29,432 nucleotides of DNA from Priapulus caudatus (GCF_000485595.1 NW_014577096.1:246032-275463), one strand, 5' to 3'. Shown: positions 10,911 through 21,188, counted from the stretch's first letter. Notes: a model not told the origin generated them from the letters alone. Program-made: numbers and translations.

Positions 10911-11156
10911 GCCCCGGACGCGAATTTGCGATTCCCAAACCGTATAGCTTTTGAAGAAAAATTGAGCAACGTGATTGGCTAGAAAATTTTTAGGACACGC
11001 ATTATTAGTCAACAAGCTAATATATTAAATTATAAGCTAATATTATAAAGAAATATATTTAATTCAGAACATAAACAAATGTTACAGAACAAATAAATGC
11101 AGAAACAAATAAAATACAAAGAAATACATAACGCAGAGTAAAATAAAAACACCGTA

Positions 11157-11226
11157 TGGCTTTCGAACGCGGTACCTTACGATCACGAAGCGAACGCTCT
11201 GGCGTTGATCCACTGAGGTAGATACT
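11157..11226 (-). pseudogene. tRNA-like segment inside the MITE (degenerate Pol III promoter)
   Basis: Read on the minus strand from 11226, the sequence runs ACCTCAGTGGATCAAC, then GCCAGAGCGTTCGCTTCGTG, then AAGGT and GCGTTCGAAAGCC. The order and spacing match a tRNA A-box/D-arm region, an anticodon-arm region and a B-box (consensus GGTTCGANNCC). The stems do not pair well, so it is not a functional tRNA. It is more likely a tRNA pseudogene or the head of a SINE captured by, or inserted into, the MITE. Confidence 0.55.
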
Positions 11227-11249
11227 AAATTCATAGATATAAAAATTAG

Positions 11250-11339
11250 TTAACCCTAACCCTAACCTTAACCCTAATCTTAACCATAACCCTAACCCGA
11301 ATCCTAACCCTAACCCTAACCCTAACCCTAACCCTAATT
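11250..11339. repeat. Interstitial telomere-like (CCCTAA)n block
   Basis: About 90 bases, roughly 15 units, of CCCTAA with occasional variants (CCTTAA, CCATAA, CCCGAATC). It is the C-strand of the TTAGGG telomere repeat. It is entirely inside the MITE, bounded by its terminal repeats, so it is internal to the genome and carried by a mobile element rather than marking a chromosome end. Confidence 0.9.
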
Positions 11340-11513
11340 CTAAAATAAAACAAAATTAGCCAAAAATAATAAGAAATAAAATAAATAAGCCCCTGTGCAA
11401 AATGCGCGATGGTGTGCGTGCGATAGTGGGCGTGTCCTAAACATTTTCTACCCAATCACGTAGCTCAATTTTTCTTCCATAGCTATACGGTTTGGGAATC
11501 GCAAATTTGCGCC

Positions 11514-11831
11514 CCGGACACACTAGTCGATTTTCACCGGCGAGTGAGTCGCCCGAATCAAACATGTTTGATAAAATCGGGCGATTATTTCAGTCGCGCG
11601 ACTACAATCACCTAGTGTGTCCGGGTCGGCGAATGAGTCGCCCGAATGTACAATTTATCAGCCAATCAAACGGTGCCATTTTCAATCATGTGACTATTAA
11701 TTAATCTAGGTGGCGCGAGTGTTTTAGTATTGCAGCGGGAAAAAAATCGCCGATGAATCGCGCTGAAAATCGCCTAGTGTGTCCACTCAGTCGCCCGACT
11801 CAATCGCCTGGAAAATCGCCTAGTGTGTCCC
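11514..11831. mobile_element. MITE cluster with GGACACACTAGGCGATTTTC-type ends
   Basis: The left end (from 11514, CCGGACACACTAGTCGATT) and right end (11812-11831, reading TCGCCTAGTGTGTCCC) are inverted copies of one terminus. Two more copies of the right-type end occur inside at about 11610-11627 and 11768-11784, along with several short GTCGCCCGA/TCGGGCGA motifs in both orientations. This is either one element with repeated subterminal motifs or two or three nested small elements, for example 11514-11627 alone. The subterminal repeats fit hAT-type ends, but no clear 8-bp duplication was found at the outer borders. No coding capacity. Confidence 0.7.
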
Positions 11832-12343
11832 AAGCTTAAGCGTTCGTCCTGAGCTAGTCGCCTCTCCGTTAAACAACATCAAGAATTGTATAGATCCTCG
11901 ACTGCGTTACGACAATTTCGTAGTCGTAATTTAGCTGGTGCTGCGAAAGTGGACAGTTATAAAATTCGGCTTGTAACACTGAATACCGGAATAAACGCGT
12001 TAATAACCGCGCTGGGAACGAGCCAGTAGGATTGCGGTCAATAGGACACTCATACCTGCGACTTTTATGAGGATATCGTACACGTATAACACTTTCAAGG
12101 GCACCCACACACACCTGCATACACACGCGCGCACATGCGCGCATGCAACTCCCTCACATAACACGTGTATACGCATGCACGCACGCACACGCTGAAAATG
12201 CACTGCCCGTGTAGATGTATCCACGGTTAAATGCATTTCACGATTTCGCACATCTTTTTTTACAAGACGCAATCCAAATTTCTTTCCCACGACACTATTT
12301 ATCGACCTGTGCACTGCCGGCACGCAGGTAAATATATTCATAT
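11832..12343. other. Intergenic, nothing recognised
   Basis: Unique-looking sequence with a short CA/CGCA-rich patch at about 12106-12192. Minus-strand frames crossing that patch are not considered genes. Confidence 0.5.
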
Positions 12344-12395
12344 TATCAGGAGTTAATAAAGACAAATATACTTTTGTCTTTATTAACTCCTGATA
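12344..12395. repeat. Perfect 23-bp inverted repeat (hairpin)
   Basis: Arms 12344-12366 and 12373-12395 are exact reverse complements with a 6-base loop (TATACT). The arm contains CAGGAGTTAATAAAGAC. On either strand it could form a strong RNA hairpin. The exact match over 23 bases implies either recent origin or selection; its short size and tight loop resemble a foldback element or a small-RNA precursor. Confidence 0.92.
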
Positions 12396-13710
12396 TATAT
12401 TATATATACGGTAAAGCAACTGTCCTTATTGGATTAACTTCGTCTGCTTGAATAATGTGTAATGCATTCGACAGAAATGGCATAGCCTGTAAGAGTAGGT
12501 TAGGAAGCCATAGATGCGATGGAAAGTCGATTACAGTAATTGCGTTCGCGCTGAAACACACAGAGCTGCGACGACGTCAACGAATACCTATGAAGACGAA
12601 AGTAAGAGGCGTTTCGCAGCAACGCTCGGTGCCATTATGCGGTTCCTAAGACTCGTCACTCCAAACGATAAATCTAATTGATGTGCTTACTAGGAGCATG
12701 GTTGCATGACTAGGAAGTGGCCAAATGTTCGAAATGTTCGTAGAACCGTGTTGCACACCCTGAATCATATAAAGCGTCTTTTTGGTGCATATCAATTTCT
12801 ACCACCATACCATACACGTACCATAACAGTTGGCCTACTCCAACGCGAAATAGATTTTAGCACAAAAAGATTCTCGTCTATAGTAGTTTTCCGAATCTGT
12901 GCACGTAGATGCAAACACTAGATTCAAACGCCGGTTCATATTTATTGAAGTAATGATTTGAATGCTGAAATATCGATGATTACGAGTTAAGCCGAGAAGG
13001 ACAACGGAAACATAACGGGTAAATAAATCTACTTCTTCAACCTAAGAGCTTACAGCTGGAATAACGATAATTTGACACGTTAAGCCCTTTTCAGACTAGG
13101 TGATTCTTTAAATGTCTGCGACGGGAGTCTCTTTGTATGACAGACAGTTCGCAGCTATAGTAACCCGTATTCAAGTTCATCACCGCCAGTTATAAGGATC
13201 TCCACCTCCGAGACAAGAGTCTTCGAGCCTGACAGGTCTGCATTCCATCTCCAGCTTATTCGGCGAATAGCCATGTTGCATTTTATGAAACCTGATTAGG
13301 TTTGTATTTGATGTTACATAATTGTTCTCTCTTATGTTAAATGAATGGCACCGTGAGCGAGATTATGCGTGCGAGACGGGTTAACCATCGGTATACAGTC
13401 AGTATATAGCCACGTAAACTAAAAACTGCACATGATGAGTACTAAACCTAGTCCGGCTGTCGCGACACTCAGCATACTGTGCGTTCCTAGGATTAATTCA
13501 GGCATAATAGCAACCGCTTCATGCACTGCGCAATATGCACCAAAAAAATAGACCCAGAACACATTTAATTTCGTTCACATTTACACTTCATCTGGTTAAC
13601 CTGGGGATCTTTGATACAGAATAATACTTACTATAAGATCCCAAGTACATACCCCCACTTATTTATATAAACTGAAAAAATATATTTGGGTTCACATAAG
13701 AAATATATGA
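12396..13710. other. Intergenic, nothing recognised
   Basis: Short open frames on the plus strand (12455-12649, 12706-12921) have no recognisable domain or supporting splice context. No RNA gene, transposon end or repeat of note. Confidence 0.5.
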
Positions 13711-13759
13711 CCGGACGCGTAGCCTGGGAGCTGGGCGTCCGGTAACCGGACGCGTAGCC
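13711..13759. repeat. Direct CCGGACGCGTAGCC pair with inverted GCGTCCGG
   Basis: CCGGACGCGTAGCC occurs twice (13711-13724 and 13746-13759). Between them lies GCGTCCGG (13735-13742), which can pair with either copy. This is a compact GC-rich island in a strongly AT-rich neighbourhood, possibly a transposon-end remnant. Confidence 0.75.
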
Positions 13760-14633
13760 CCGGCCTAAAATAAAGGATCGTAAAAAGCTTCTGCCGTGTC
13801 ACTAGTATAAAGAGTAGTAAAAATAGAACGGAAAAAGATTGATTAACTAAAGCGCCTGAAAACATGGATATATGGATATATCCATATAAGAATATATGGA
13901 TTGAACATCTAAACTATCAAATAATTCTTTCATTGATTAACTCAATAACACTAGTAGAATTTGTTATTAATTTTACTTATAGTATGTCATATAAAATATA
14001 ACATTGTATACACAGAGAACGTAAATCCTTTGTAGTGCATGTGCGGGTCGAGTAATCATTCCCAGCGACAAGAATAGTCGTGCAAGAAATATTTATACAT
14101 TAGACATTATCTGTTTCCACTTATGAAGTAAACAGACAGGGGACAAGTCGCACTGACTGATAAAAATGAGAAGATAAAGAATATGAAGGAAAATGATAAG
14201 AATCATAGATCAGTAGGGCGATCCTGCTGACGTCACCTCTAATGCCGAAATTATGACAAAATCAGTGTCAAAAGCGTCCCAAAAAGATAAATATCAGATA
14301 ATAGACGTGATATGCCTATCATTCTGTCCATTATTGACTGTAATAAAATATCAAAGCATTCGATAATACTGGCGTTCACAATACTAACGTCTAACGCCGC
14401 AGGATGCAGCCAGAAGTATAGTCGCGTCGAGCCCAACAGATGTACTGAACGCAATTAGCGTTGGTATATGATTATCTCGTGCTGGCATAGCCAGCGGCGA
14501 AAACCTTTTTAGAAAACCTAATTAGTCACGCTTTCACGAGCGCAGAAATCTGCAATAACACGAAGGCATGCGCACGTCGCCCGTATGTGAGGCCTCGCTA
14601 GGAGTAGTCGGCGCGGAAAGATATGTCTATAGA
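13760..14633. other. Intergenic, AT-rich
   Basis: Holds a perfect 20-bp palindrome at 13869-13888 (TATATGGATATATCCATATA). Otherwise nothing supportable. The minus-strand frame at 14251-14454 has no recognised family. Confidence 0.5.
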
Positions 14634-14998
14634 CAGGGACGGACTGGGAAAATCATTCAGGCTGGGAAATATAGCGCGAAATATAGCCCCAGTCAGGCCA
14701 CTTTTTAAGCGGGAGGTCTGGGGGTTCTGGGACTCCCTCACCAGTAAAATTTTTGTTACGGAGACTTCATTCCATGCATTCTGGTGAATTTTAGTGCATG
14801 TGAATCACAAACTATAGTGAGCCAACAACTTCCTAGTACAATATACTGTTATGAACCTCAAATAAAACAAAGATATAATATGAACCCTATAATATGGCCT
14901 GCAGGCCCGCATTTTTTTGGTGGGGGGGGGGCAAGCCACTTAGCAGGCCAGTTCACCGGGAAAACTCCCGGTGCTCCGTAATCGCCAGTCCGGCCCTG
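14634..14998. mobile_element. Non-autonomous hAT-like MITE, 365 bp
   Basis: It starts CAGGGACGGACTGG and ends CCAGTCCGGCCCTG, which are inverted copies with one mismatch over 14 bases. The right flank is TGTCTAGA (14999-15006) and the left flank is TGTCTATAGA (14624-14633). This fits an 8-bp target duplication in which the left copy has gained a TA, a pattern typical of the hAT superfamily. CAGGG-type ends are also typical of that group. Internally there is a run of ten Gs near 14922-14931, and no transposase. Confidence 0.75.
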
Positions 14999-15198
14999 TG
15001 TCTAGATGATCGCACCATCCTTACCACGCGTTGCAAAATATTTCCTCGTAAATCCGGTTGTGACTGCGGCATACGCCTTTTCTTCACGTTCGTGAAATTT
15101 ATTTGGTTGTTTTTACCTGGTACTTACTGGTCTACGCAGCTTCCTTTCGTTTCCCCCTCTCTATTCTTCCTATCACTGTTTGCTTCGCTGTCTGACTG
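14999..15198. other. Short unique spacer
   Basis: No feature beyond the possible right target duplication of the adjacent MITE at 14999-15006. Confidence 0.5.
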
Positions 15199-15271
15199 CA
15201 CACACACACGCCCCCCCCCCCCCACACACACATATATATAAACTCTCACACACACACACACACACACACAC

Positions 15272-15357
<86 letters not shown>

Positions 15358-15366
15358 ACTCACACA
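15199..15366. repeat. Compound CA microsatellite with 13-base C run
   Basis: CA repeats at 15199-15209, a 13-base C run at 15211-15223, CA/TA to 15240, then a long CA/CGCA tract to 15366. Cys/Val and His/Thr open frames on it are artefacts. Confidence 0.97.
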
Positions 15367-15462
15367 CGCTACGTACGAACGTACGCGCACACAAAGAGAG
15401 GTAAAGAGAGACCAACACCTCTCTCGCACATCTCCCTCCCACCCTCTCTTTCTCCATCACTC

Positions 15463-16211
15463 CCACTCACTCACTCACTCACTCACTCACTCACTCACTC
15501 ACTCACTCACTCACTCACTCACTCACTCACTCACTCACTCACTCACTCACTACTTCAGCCTCAGTCACTCACTCACTGCACTCACATCACTCCACTCACA
15601 CTCACTCATCTCACTCACTCACTCGACTCACTTCACTCACTCACGTACGCTCACTTCAGGCTCACTGCACTCCAACTCACTCACACTCACTCACTCTCAC
15701 ATCTCACTTACCCACTCCACTCAGCTCACCACGCACATCACTCACTCCCATCTCATCACTCACCCTCCACTCCCACTCACTCACCCACTCACTGCACTCA
15801 GCTCGCTCGCTCGCTCGCCCTCACTCACCACCACTCACTCACTCATCTCACTCACTCACTCACTCACTCACTCACTCACTCACTAAGCTCACTCACTCAC
15901 TTACTCACTTCACTCACTCCACTCACTCACTCACTCACCTACTACTCACCTCGCATCACTCACTCACTCACTCACTCACTCACTCACTCACTCACTCACT
16001 CACTCACTCACTCACTCACTCACTTCACTCACGCACCACTCACGTCACTCACTCACTCACTTACTCACTCACTCACTCACTCACTCACTCACCTCACTCT
16101 CACTCACCTCACTCACTCACTCCATTCACTCACTCACCTCATCTCTACCCACTCACTCCACTCACTCATCTCACTCACTGTCACTCAACTCACTCACTCA
16201 CTCACCTCACT
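15463..16211. repeat. Long degenerate (CACT)n satellite block
   Basis: About 750 bases of CACT tetranucleotide with many small indels and interruptions. Perfect stretches (for example 15463-15550 and 15958-16024) alternate with scrambled ones. The many one-base slips may partly be long-read sequencing or assembly error. Confidence 0.95.
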
Positions 16212-16578
16212 CATTTAAGTCGTAGCCCGGCAGACCTGCCATTTATGTTCGTTGTCCTCTGTCGCCTGTCAACCTGCAACCGGCCAAGCGATCGGTCAAT
16301 CGTGTCACCGCGTTGCGCACACACTGCGATTTCGAAGCAATTCTAGTAGGCAGATTTTGCGAGCGATTGGGAGCGACAGTCGTCTCAAAATCAAAACAAC
16401 CATTGATTTTTGCAACTCGTCGCAAGCGACCGAATCGGCTAACGGGTTGCAGTTAGCACGCTTCTCGCATAGCGCTTAGCGATTTCACCAGAAATCTTTT
16501 ACCGCGCATTCTAGAATCGGCTATTCGGAGTTGCAGGAACAAAGGTCGCAGGTCCTTTGCGCCTAAGGCCTGTCATTC
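16212..16578. other. Unique island between two CACT tracts
   Basis: Non-repetitive, GC-richer sequence bounded on both sides by the same tetranucleotide repeat. Open frames on both strands (16243-16425 minus, 16252-16479 plus) show no recognised domain. It contains several GCGATT/AATCGC-type motifs in both orientations, which may be remnants of subterminal transposon repeats. Its placement suggests an insertion into, or a duplication around, the CACT array. Confidence 0.5.
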
Positions 16579-16688
16579 GCTCACTCACTCACTCACTCAC
16601 TCACTCACTCACTCACTCACTCACTCACTCACTCACTCACTCACTCACTCACTCACTCACTCATGCACTCGCTCACCCACTCACTCAC
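16579..16688. repeat. Second (CACT)n tract
   Basis: About 110 bases, nearly perfect at first and then degenerate after 16663. Same motif and phase orientation as the 15463-16211 block. Confidence 0.96.
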
Positions 16689-18261
16689 CTTTTGTGACAA
16701 TCACGATTCCGTTTCATTTAATCCGCACGTGCGCGTGTCCTTGAGCACGTAGTTATAGCCATTCACCGAAATCCGCTCAGCGGCACACGTGCACTTCACA
16801 TAAGAACTACGCGAGTCTTTGCGCATGCATGTAGGCAACCGCCGAGTGACGCCGCACTCAACGTGATATCGATTCGAGACTACGTGTGCGCACTGCGTCG
16901 TTTTTGCGCTCCATCCGTGCTCCTTACACGATCGTAAGATGCGGAGGGAGTCGACTGCATGCATCGGCAGGTGGCTACAATTGACCAAGTGCTTTTACGT
17001 CGTCGACGCTATGCGCGTACATGACGCAATATACGCCAGTGCGCAAATGTTAATGAAGATTATCACCCACTGTTCGCTATTCAGCGACAGGCACCTTCGT
17101 CGTCGTCGTCGGCGTCGTCATTGTTGTTGTCGTTTATCCTATTGAGATACGGCGTGGACTTGTCAGCAACAGGCATTCGTGTTGATTGTTATTAGGATGT
17201 GCGCGTCGTATTCCCCAGACAACTAACCCTGCTGCTGTTAGACATTCATGCGAACGAAATATAAGTGGTATGGTACCGCGCACAACGTGGCTATCGCATT
17301 GTGTCGTCGCATCGTAGTAACAGGTAGAGAGCGACGGTGAGCTGGAGTATAGTGTGATTGTGCGCGCCCATGACCTGTTACCATGCGACTGGTGCTTAGG
17401 CATGTGCGCGAGCGCATGCGTGCATGTGCGTGCATGTCCCGTGAAACACGACATATCAAGCAATGTCATTAAGTAACTCGGAGTTATAGCTAATCGGAAA
17501 TCAATAATGATCATGCAAATAAGACTGATCATTTTAACATTAGAAGTGGGTCGCTAGAGTTGAAATTTTATATTTAAACGTAATACGTAATGGATGATTA
17601 TTTTATAATACGTTTCATCCTCTAGCACTGTAATGGAAGTGTGGTGTAGTAATGGAAAACTCTAATGCTACTATTGTGTGTCGCGCATGCAGTAGCAATT
17701 CAAACTATTTTCCTAAATTAATGAGCGAAATACAATATGAGCGTTAAAGGTAATTTTCTCCTGCAGTTTTGTATCACGCATGCGCTCACAGAAATATTAA
17801 AAATGATACTGAAGATGGCGCCACCATGCTATATGCTATGTGTTACATTTTAATTCCGTTACATCAGGAGTAGATGATAGCAAAGAGAAGGAGTGTGACT
17901 TCAATAAACAAGGGAAATTCGTCATTTACTAGTCTTAGAATACCTACGATTTACTACGCGTAACTCAACCAACTTGTACAAATCGTACACAGTACATTCG
18001 CCTAGCATCGTGCGAAATCGTTTCCTCGTATACACCCGCAATCCGGAGATACAGACTAAAACGTACGACACGATTTTCCATTATGTTGCCAGCAAACTGA
18101 ATGTGTAAACCGCCTAACTGGAAACAAAAGGCAGCTGTAAATAGTTCAAAGATTAACTCAGCGAGCCACACCGCATCGCCGAGGGCGCAAGAGTCGTTAG
18201 TATCTGTCTTTTGTTCCCTATTATCTACTTCTGGTTACATGGAACGAAATACCGCAATAGG

Positions 18262-18265
<4 letters not shown>
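16689..18265. other. Intergenic, no gene recognised
   Basis: A short CGT/TGT triplet run lies at 17097-17133. Several open frames (for example 17134-17532 minus, 132 codons) have no recognisable domain and read like chance frames. A fragment GAAGATGGCGCCACCATG lies at 17811-17828 but is followed by a short, unrecognised frame. Confidence 0.45.

Positions 18266-18317
<52 letters not shown>
18266..18317. repeat. (TA)n microsatellite
   Basis: About 52 bases of uninterrupted TA. Confidence 0.97.
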
Positions 18318-18319
<2 letters not shown>

Positions 18320-18685
18320 GTTCATACATTTAATTGTTTATGTTTCCGAAACAGAACATGATAGCTAAGGGCCTGTAGCTCTGAACACCGTAAGACCGTA
18401 AGGCAAGGCGAATGTTAATTCAAAGATAGCACTTACTATCCATATGTTAAGTGTAGTGACGTAGATATCGAATTAATTAACCTAGTATAAAAACCCAGCG
18501 ACACGGGTCGCTTAACGTAGCATAACGTCATGGTTATTTTAGTTGACAAATGTCAGTCAAGGTAACAGGTGAAAGTTGCACCACGAATATCCCAAGAAAC
18601 TGAGTCACTAGAACACGAGTAAAAATTACGACCCGCTCAAGGAGACGACTGCTACGAGTCTTATGACAAGCCGCGCACGCCGGGC

Positions 18686-19945
18686 GTGCGTGACACAGCG
18701 GGACCTCTAACACCGGTGTCGCACAACCCAACCAGGGTCAAATCTGTGCCATACCTTCAGCATTGGCGAGCCGAACACGTCGCGTGCACGTGGCAGCAGC
18801 GGTATGGCACAAAGCGTGCCGATGACACTTTAGTACCAATAGAAGGCTACCCGACGAGGCTTCGAGAAACTCCCATCGACGCTTCCACCATATCTACAAA
18901 GACTCCGACCGCCGTTCTCACGCTAGAGAAGGAAGTCTCACTTTCATTTGCCATAAAATTCTGGAGAAGGACACAGGATTGCACCATCCGCACGCAACAA
19001 GGCATTGACCACGCTCAGGCCATGCATTCCTCCAGTTGTATAAATAACGAACAGTTTCGACAAGAAGACAGACACGGTTCCACGGTGCCTGACAGCTCCC
19101 GACAATGTCAGCCCACAGGTTCCGCTGATCTCACCTGCTGGGGATCACCACGCTACCGTCGCTGCTGGACATCACTGACTGAGGACCCGCCAGGACCTGC
19201 CTGCGATCTGCAGAACTCCACGCTCGTAAATATGTACTGCATTTGTAAACCAGTCGCTTGTCTGTATGTGCCTGGTGTATAAGATATGTACTGTATATGT
19301 GTTTATTATGTTGATGCTGTTTATTAAAGAATAGAGTTACCGTAGTAATTCAGTGGTTATAGCATTAATTATACTGTTTGTGGCTTAAGTGCTATTTGCA
19401 CACGTATCTGTTGTACACGAACCTGGTCACACCCTATACGATCACACGTGCCTATTACACGAGCTCACGAGCCTCGCTATATAATGTCACGAGAGTTGAC
19501 AGAAATGCATCGCAGCCACGGCAAATCTTGGATCTTGGTAATTTGATATCATACCGCTGCTTTCGGATTCTGTGGTCGACACGACTGTCATATATAATTT
19601 ATTATATAATGAGCAGTCATGTGAGAGAAAATTTCCCAGTTCCTGTTATCGTAAGATTTCTATAGTAGCTGCGATACGTTTCTGCCAGCGCTATTCTCGT
19701 AGCAGTAGTCGTAAGTGTTATCTTAGCATTAACATTAATCCTAACTTTACAACGTTTCTGGAAACGGGCTTTAATTGTGATTTGCTATTATATATCACAA
19801 CTAGAAATTTGTTCGCATTCGGAAAATAGTAACTCGTTCTATTTGTGCGTTGTTATGATCAGTAGCAGTTGTAAAAACCAAAGTTTTTCCATATTAAAGC
19901 CCATTGTTCCCCGTTTAGTGTGTGCCTAGTGTCTGGCGAGAACAT
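18686..19945 (+). mobile_element. Dispersed repeat, copy C (probable degraded retroelement)
   Basis: Contains the longest non-repeat open frame in the intergenic region, 18686-19282 (198 codons), which has no domain I recognise. From about 19130 on, the sequence is homologous to copy B (9590-9850), including ACTCCACGCTCGTAAA, ATTAAAGAATAG (19324-19335) and CCTATACGATCAC. From 19640 to 19765 it is homologous to copy A (4300-4425). The repeat unit therefore includes the frame's end plus at least 500 bases of 3' sequence, consistent with the end of a polyprotein followed by an LTR or 3' UTR. TGGCGAGAACA at 19934 resembles a primer-binding-site context, but this is weak. No protease, reverse transcriptase or integrase motif was seen. 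Confidence 0.5.
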
Positions 19946-20042
19946 TTAGCTAAGATTTATATATTATTATAATATAATCTATAAAATATTTTAGATAGGA
20001 AATGATTCCCCACCGTTAAACCAACAACGTACGTAGTATTGG

Positions 20043-20084
20043 CTATATATATATATATATTTAATATTACTATTAATATTTATA

Positions 20085-20121
<37 letters not shown>
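20043..20121. repeat. Two (TA)n tracts
   Basis: TA runs at about 20043-20060 and 20083-20121, separated by an AT-only spacer. Confidence 0.95.
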
Positions 20122-20124
<3 letters not shown>

Positions 20125-20532
20125 CTATTAGCTATTACCCGTCCTCCAGACGAGTTTGAGTGGAGTCCGATTTGAGGATGGCGGTTTAACCCTTTATCTG
20201 TCACTTTTATTTGGGGATGTATTGACAGTAAATCAAAAATACTGAAATTTAGACTCGAGTCATATATCAATATTTGTTATCTAAATATATATAAAATTGG
20301 ACATTTTACCTTAAAATGACATATAATAAAAAAAAAGAAGGGGAATGGGGTGATTTCATAGTACAATTTCACTTATTTAGATATTATTTTTGAAAATATT
20401 ATTCTGGTTAGAAGCATCAATAATAAGTCAAATTCTTAAAAAAAATGCATTGAGTAGTTTTGAAGATATATTTTCTTGAAAGTCAGTGGACGGCGGCGGG
20501 CACGGTTACACCTCCCGCTGTCAAATATTTGA
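20122..20532. other. Intergenic, nothing recognised
   Basis: AT-rich sequence between the TA tracts and the CA-rich block; no coding or RNA feature seen. Confidence 0.5.
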
Positions 20533-20775
20533 ACACACGCGCGCACACACACATCACACACACGCGCGCACGCACGCACACACCGCATTCACACACATAC
20601 GGGCATGCGCACGCACAATCACACGCGCACCCACGCACACACATATATACCAATTTACAAACACACGGGCGCGCACACACATACACGCACACGCACATGC
20701 ACATGCACACGCACACTCCTGGCACACCCACCACACGCACACGCAACACGCACACGCACGCACTCACGCACGCAC

Positions 20776-20808
<33 letters not shown>

Positions 20809-20822
20809 CACACACACACACT
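20533..20822. repeat. Compound CA/CGCA microsatellite
   Basis: About 290 bases of CA, CGCA and CATG-interrupted repeats. It yields several long but spurious His/Thr-rich and Cys/Val-rich frames on both strands. Confidence 0.95.
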
Positions 20823-21188
20823 ACGTCTCCCCGCTAAACATAAAATTAAAGCACGCACAAATTAACGCACACCCGCACGCACGCATTTCACCACACAAAC
20901 TATTCTCTTGTATCATCTATTGCGCACAGTCAGTCTAACAAAAGATCTCTCGCGAGGCTACTACCCACATTAGCCGTGCATCGCCATTTGTAAAATGGCG
21001 ATATATGTCTTACTGCTATTTCATGCACACTCTCGGAGAATAACAGAGGAAATAGTTATGCGAAACCTTTATATAATATAAATAGAATGATCGCTATACG
21101 TATGCACGCATTTCTGAATAGGTTTTTTCGCAACAAACAGGCGTACGCAGGCATCGCGTACGCAGCTGGTTACACATTAGCACTCGCA
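20823..21188. other. Upstream spacer before the PCSK2 promoter region
   Basis: No gene seen. GCCATTTGTAAAATGGC (20989-21005) is a short inverted repeat with 7-base arms. Confidence 0.5.

Larger units (their letters stand above)
10911..11519. mobile_element. Nested MITE, 81-bp terminal inverted repeats and 9-bp target duplication
   Basis: The element body is 10920-11510 (591 bp). The left end 10920-11000 and right end 11430-11510 are reverse complements at about 75 of 81 positions, starting GCRAATTTGCGATTCCC. Directly outside both ends is the same nonamer, GCCCCGGAC, at 10911-10919 and 11511-11519, a textbook target-site duplication. Long terminal inverted repeats with a 9-bp duplication fit a Mutator-like (MULE) non-autonomous element; hAT and Merlin groups usually make 8 bp or 8-9 bp. 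No transposase is encoded. The inside is AT-rich and carries a tRNA-like segment and a telomere-like repeat block. The target is the left end of another MITE. Confidence 0.85.

Noticed and set aside
11250-11339. True chromosome end
   Set aside because: The CCCTAA block is bounded on both sides by the inverted repeats of one MITE and by unique sequence, so it is internal.
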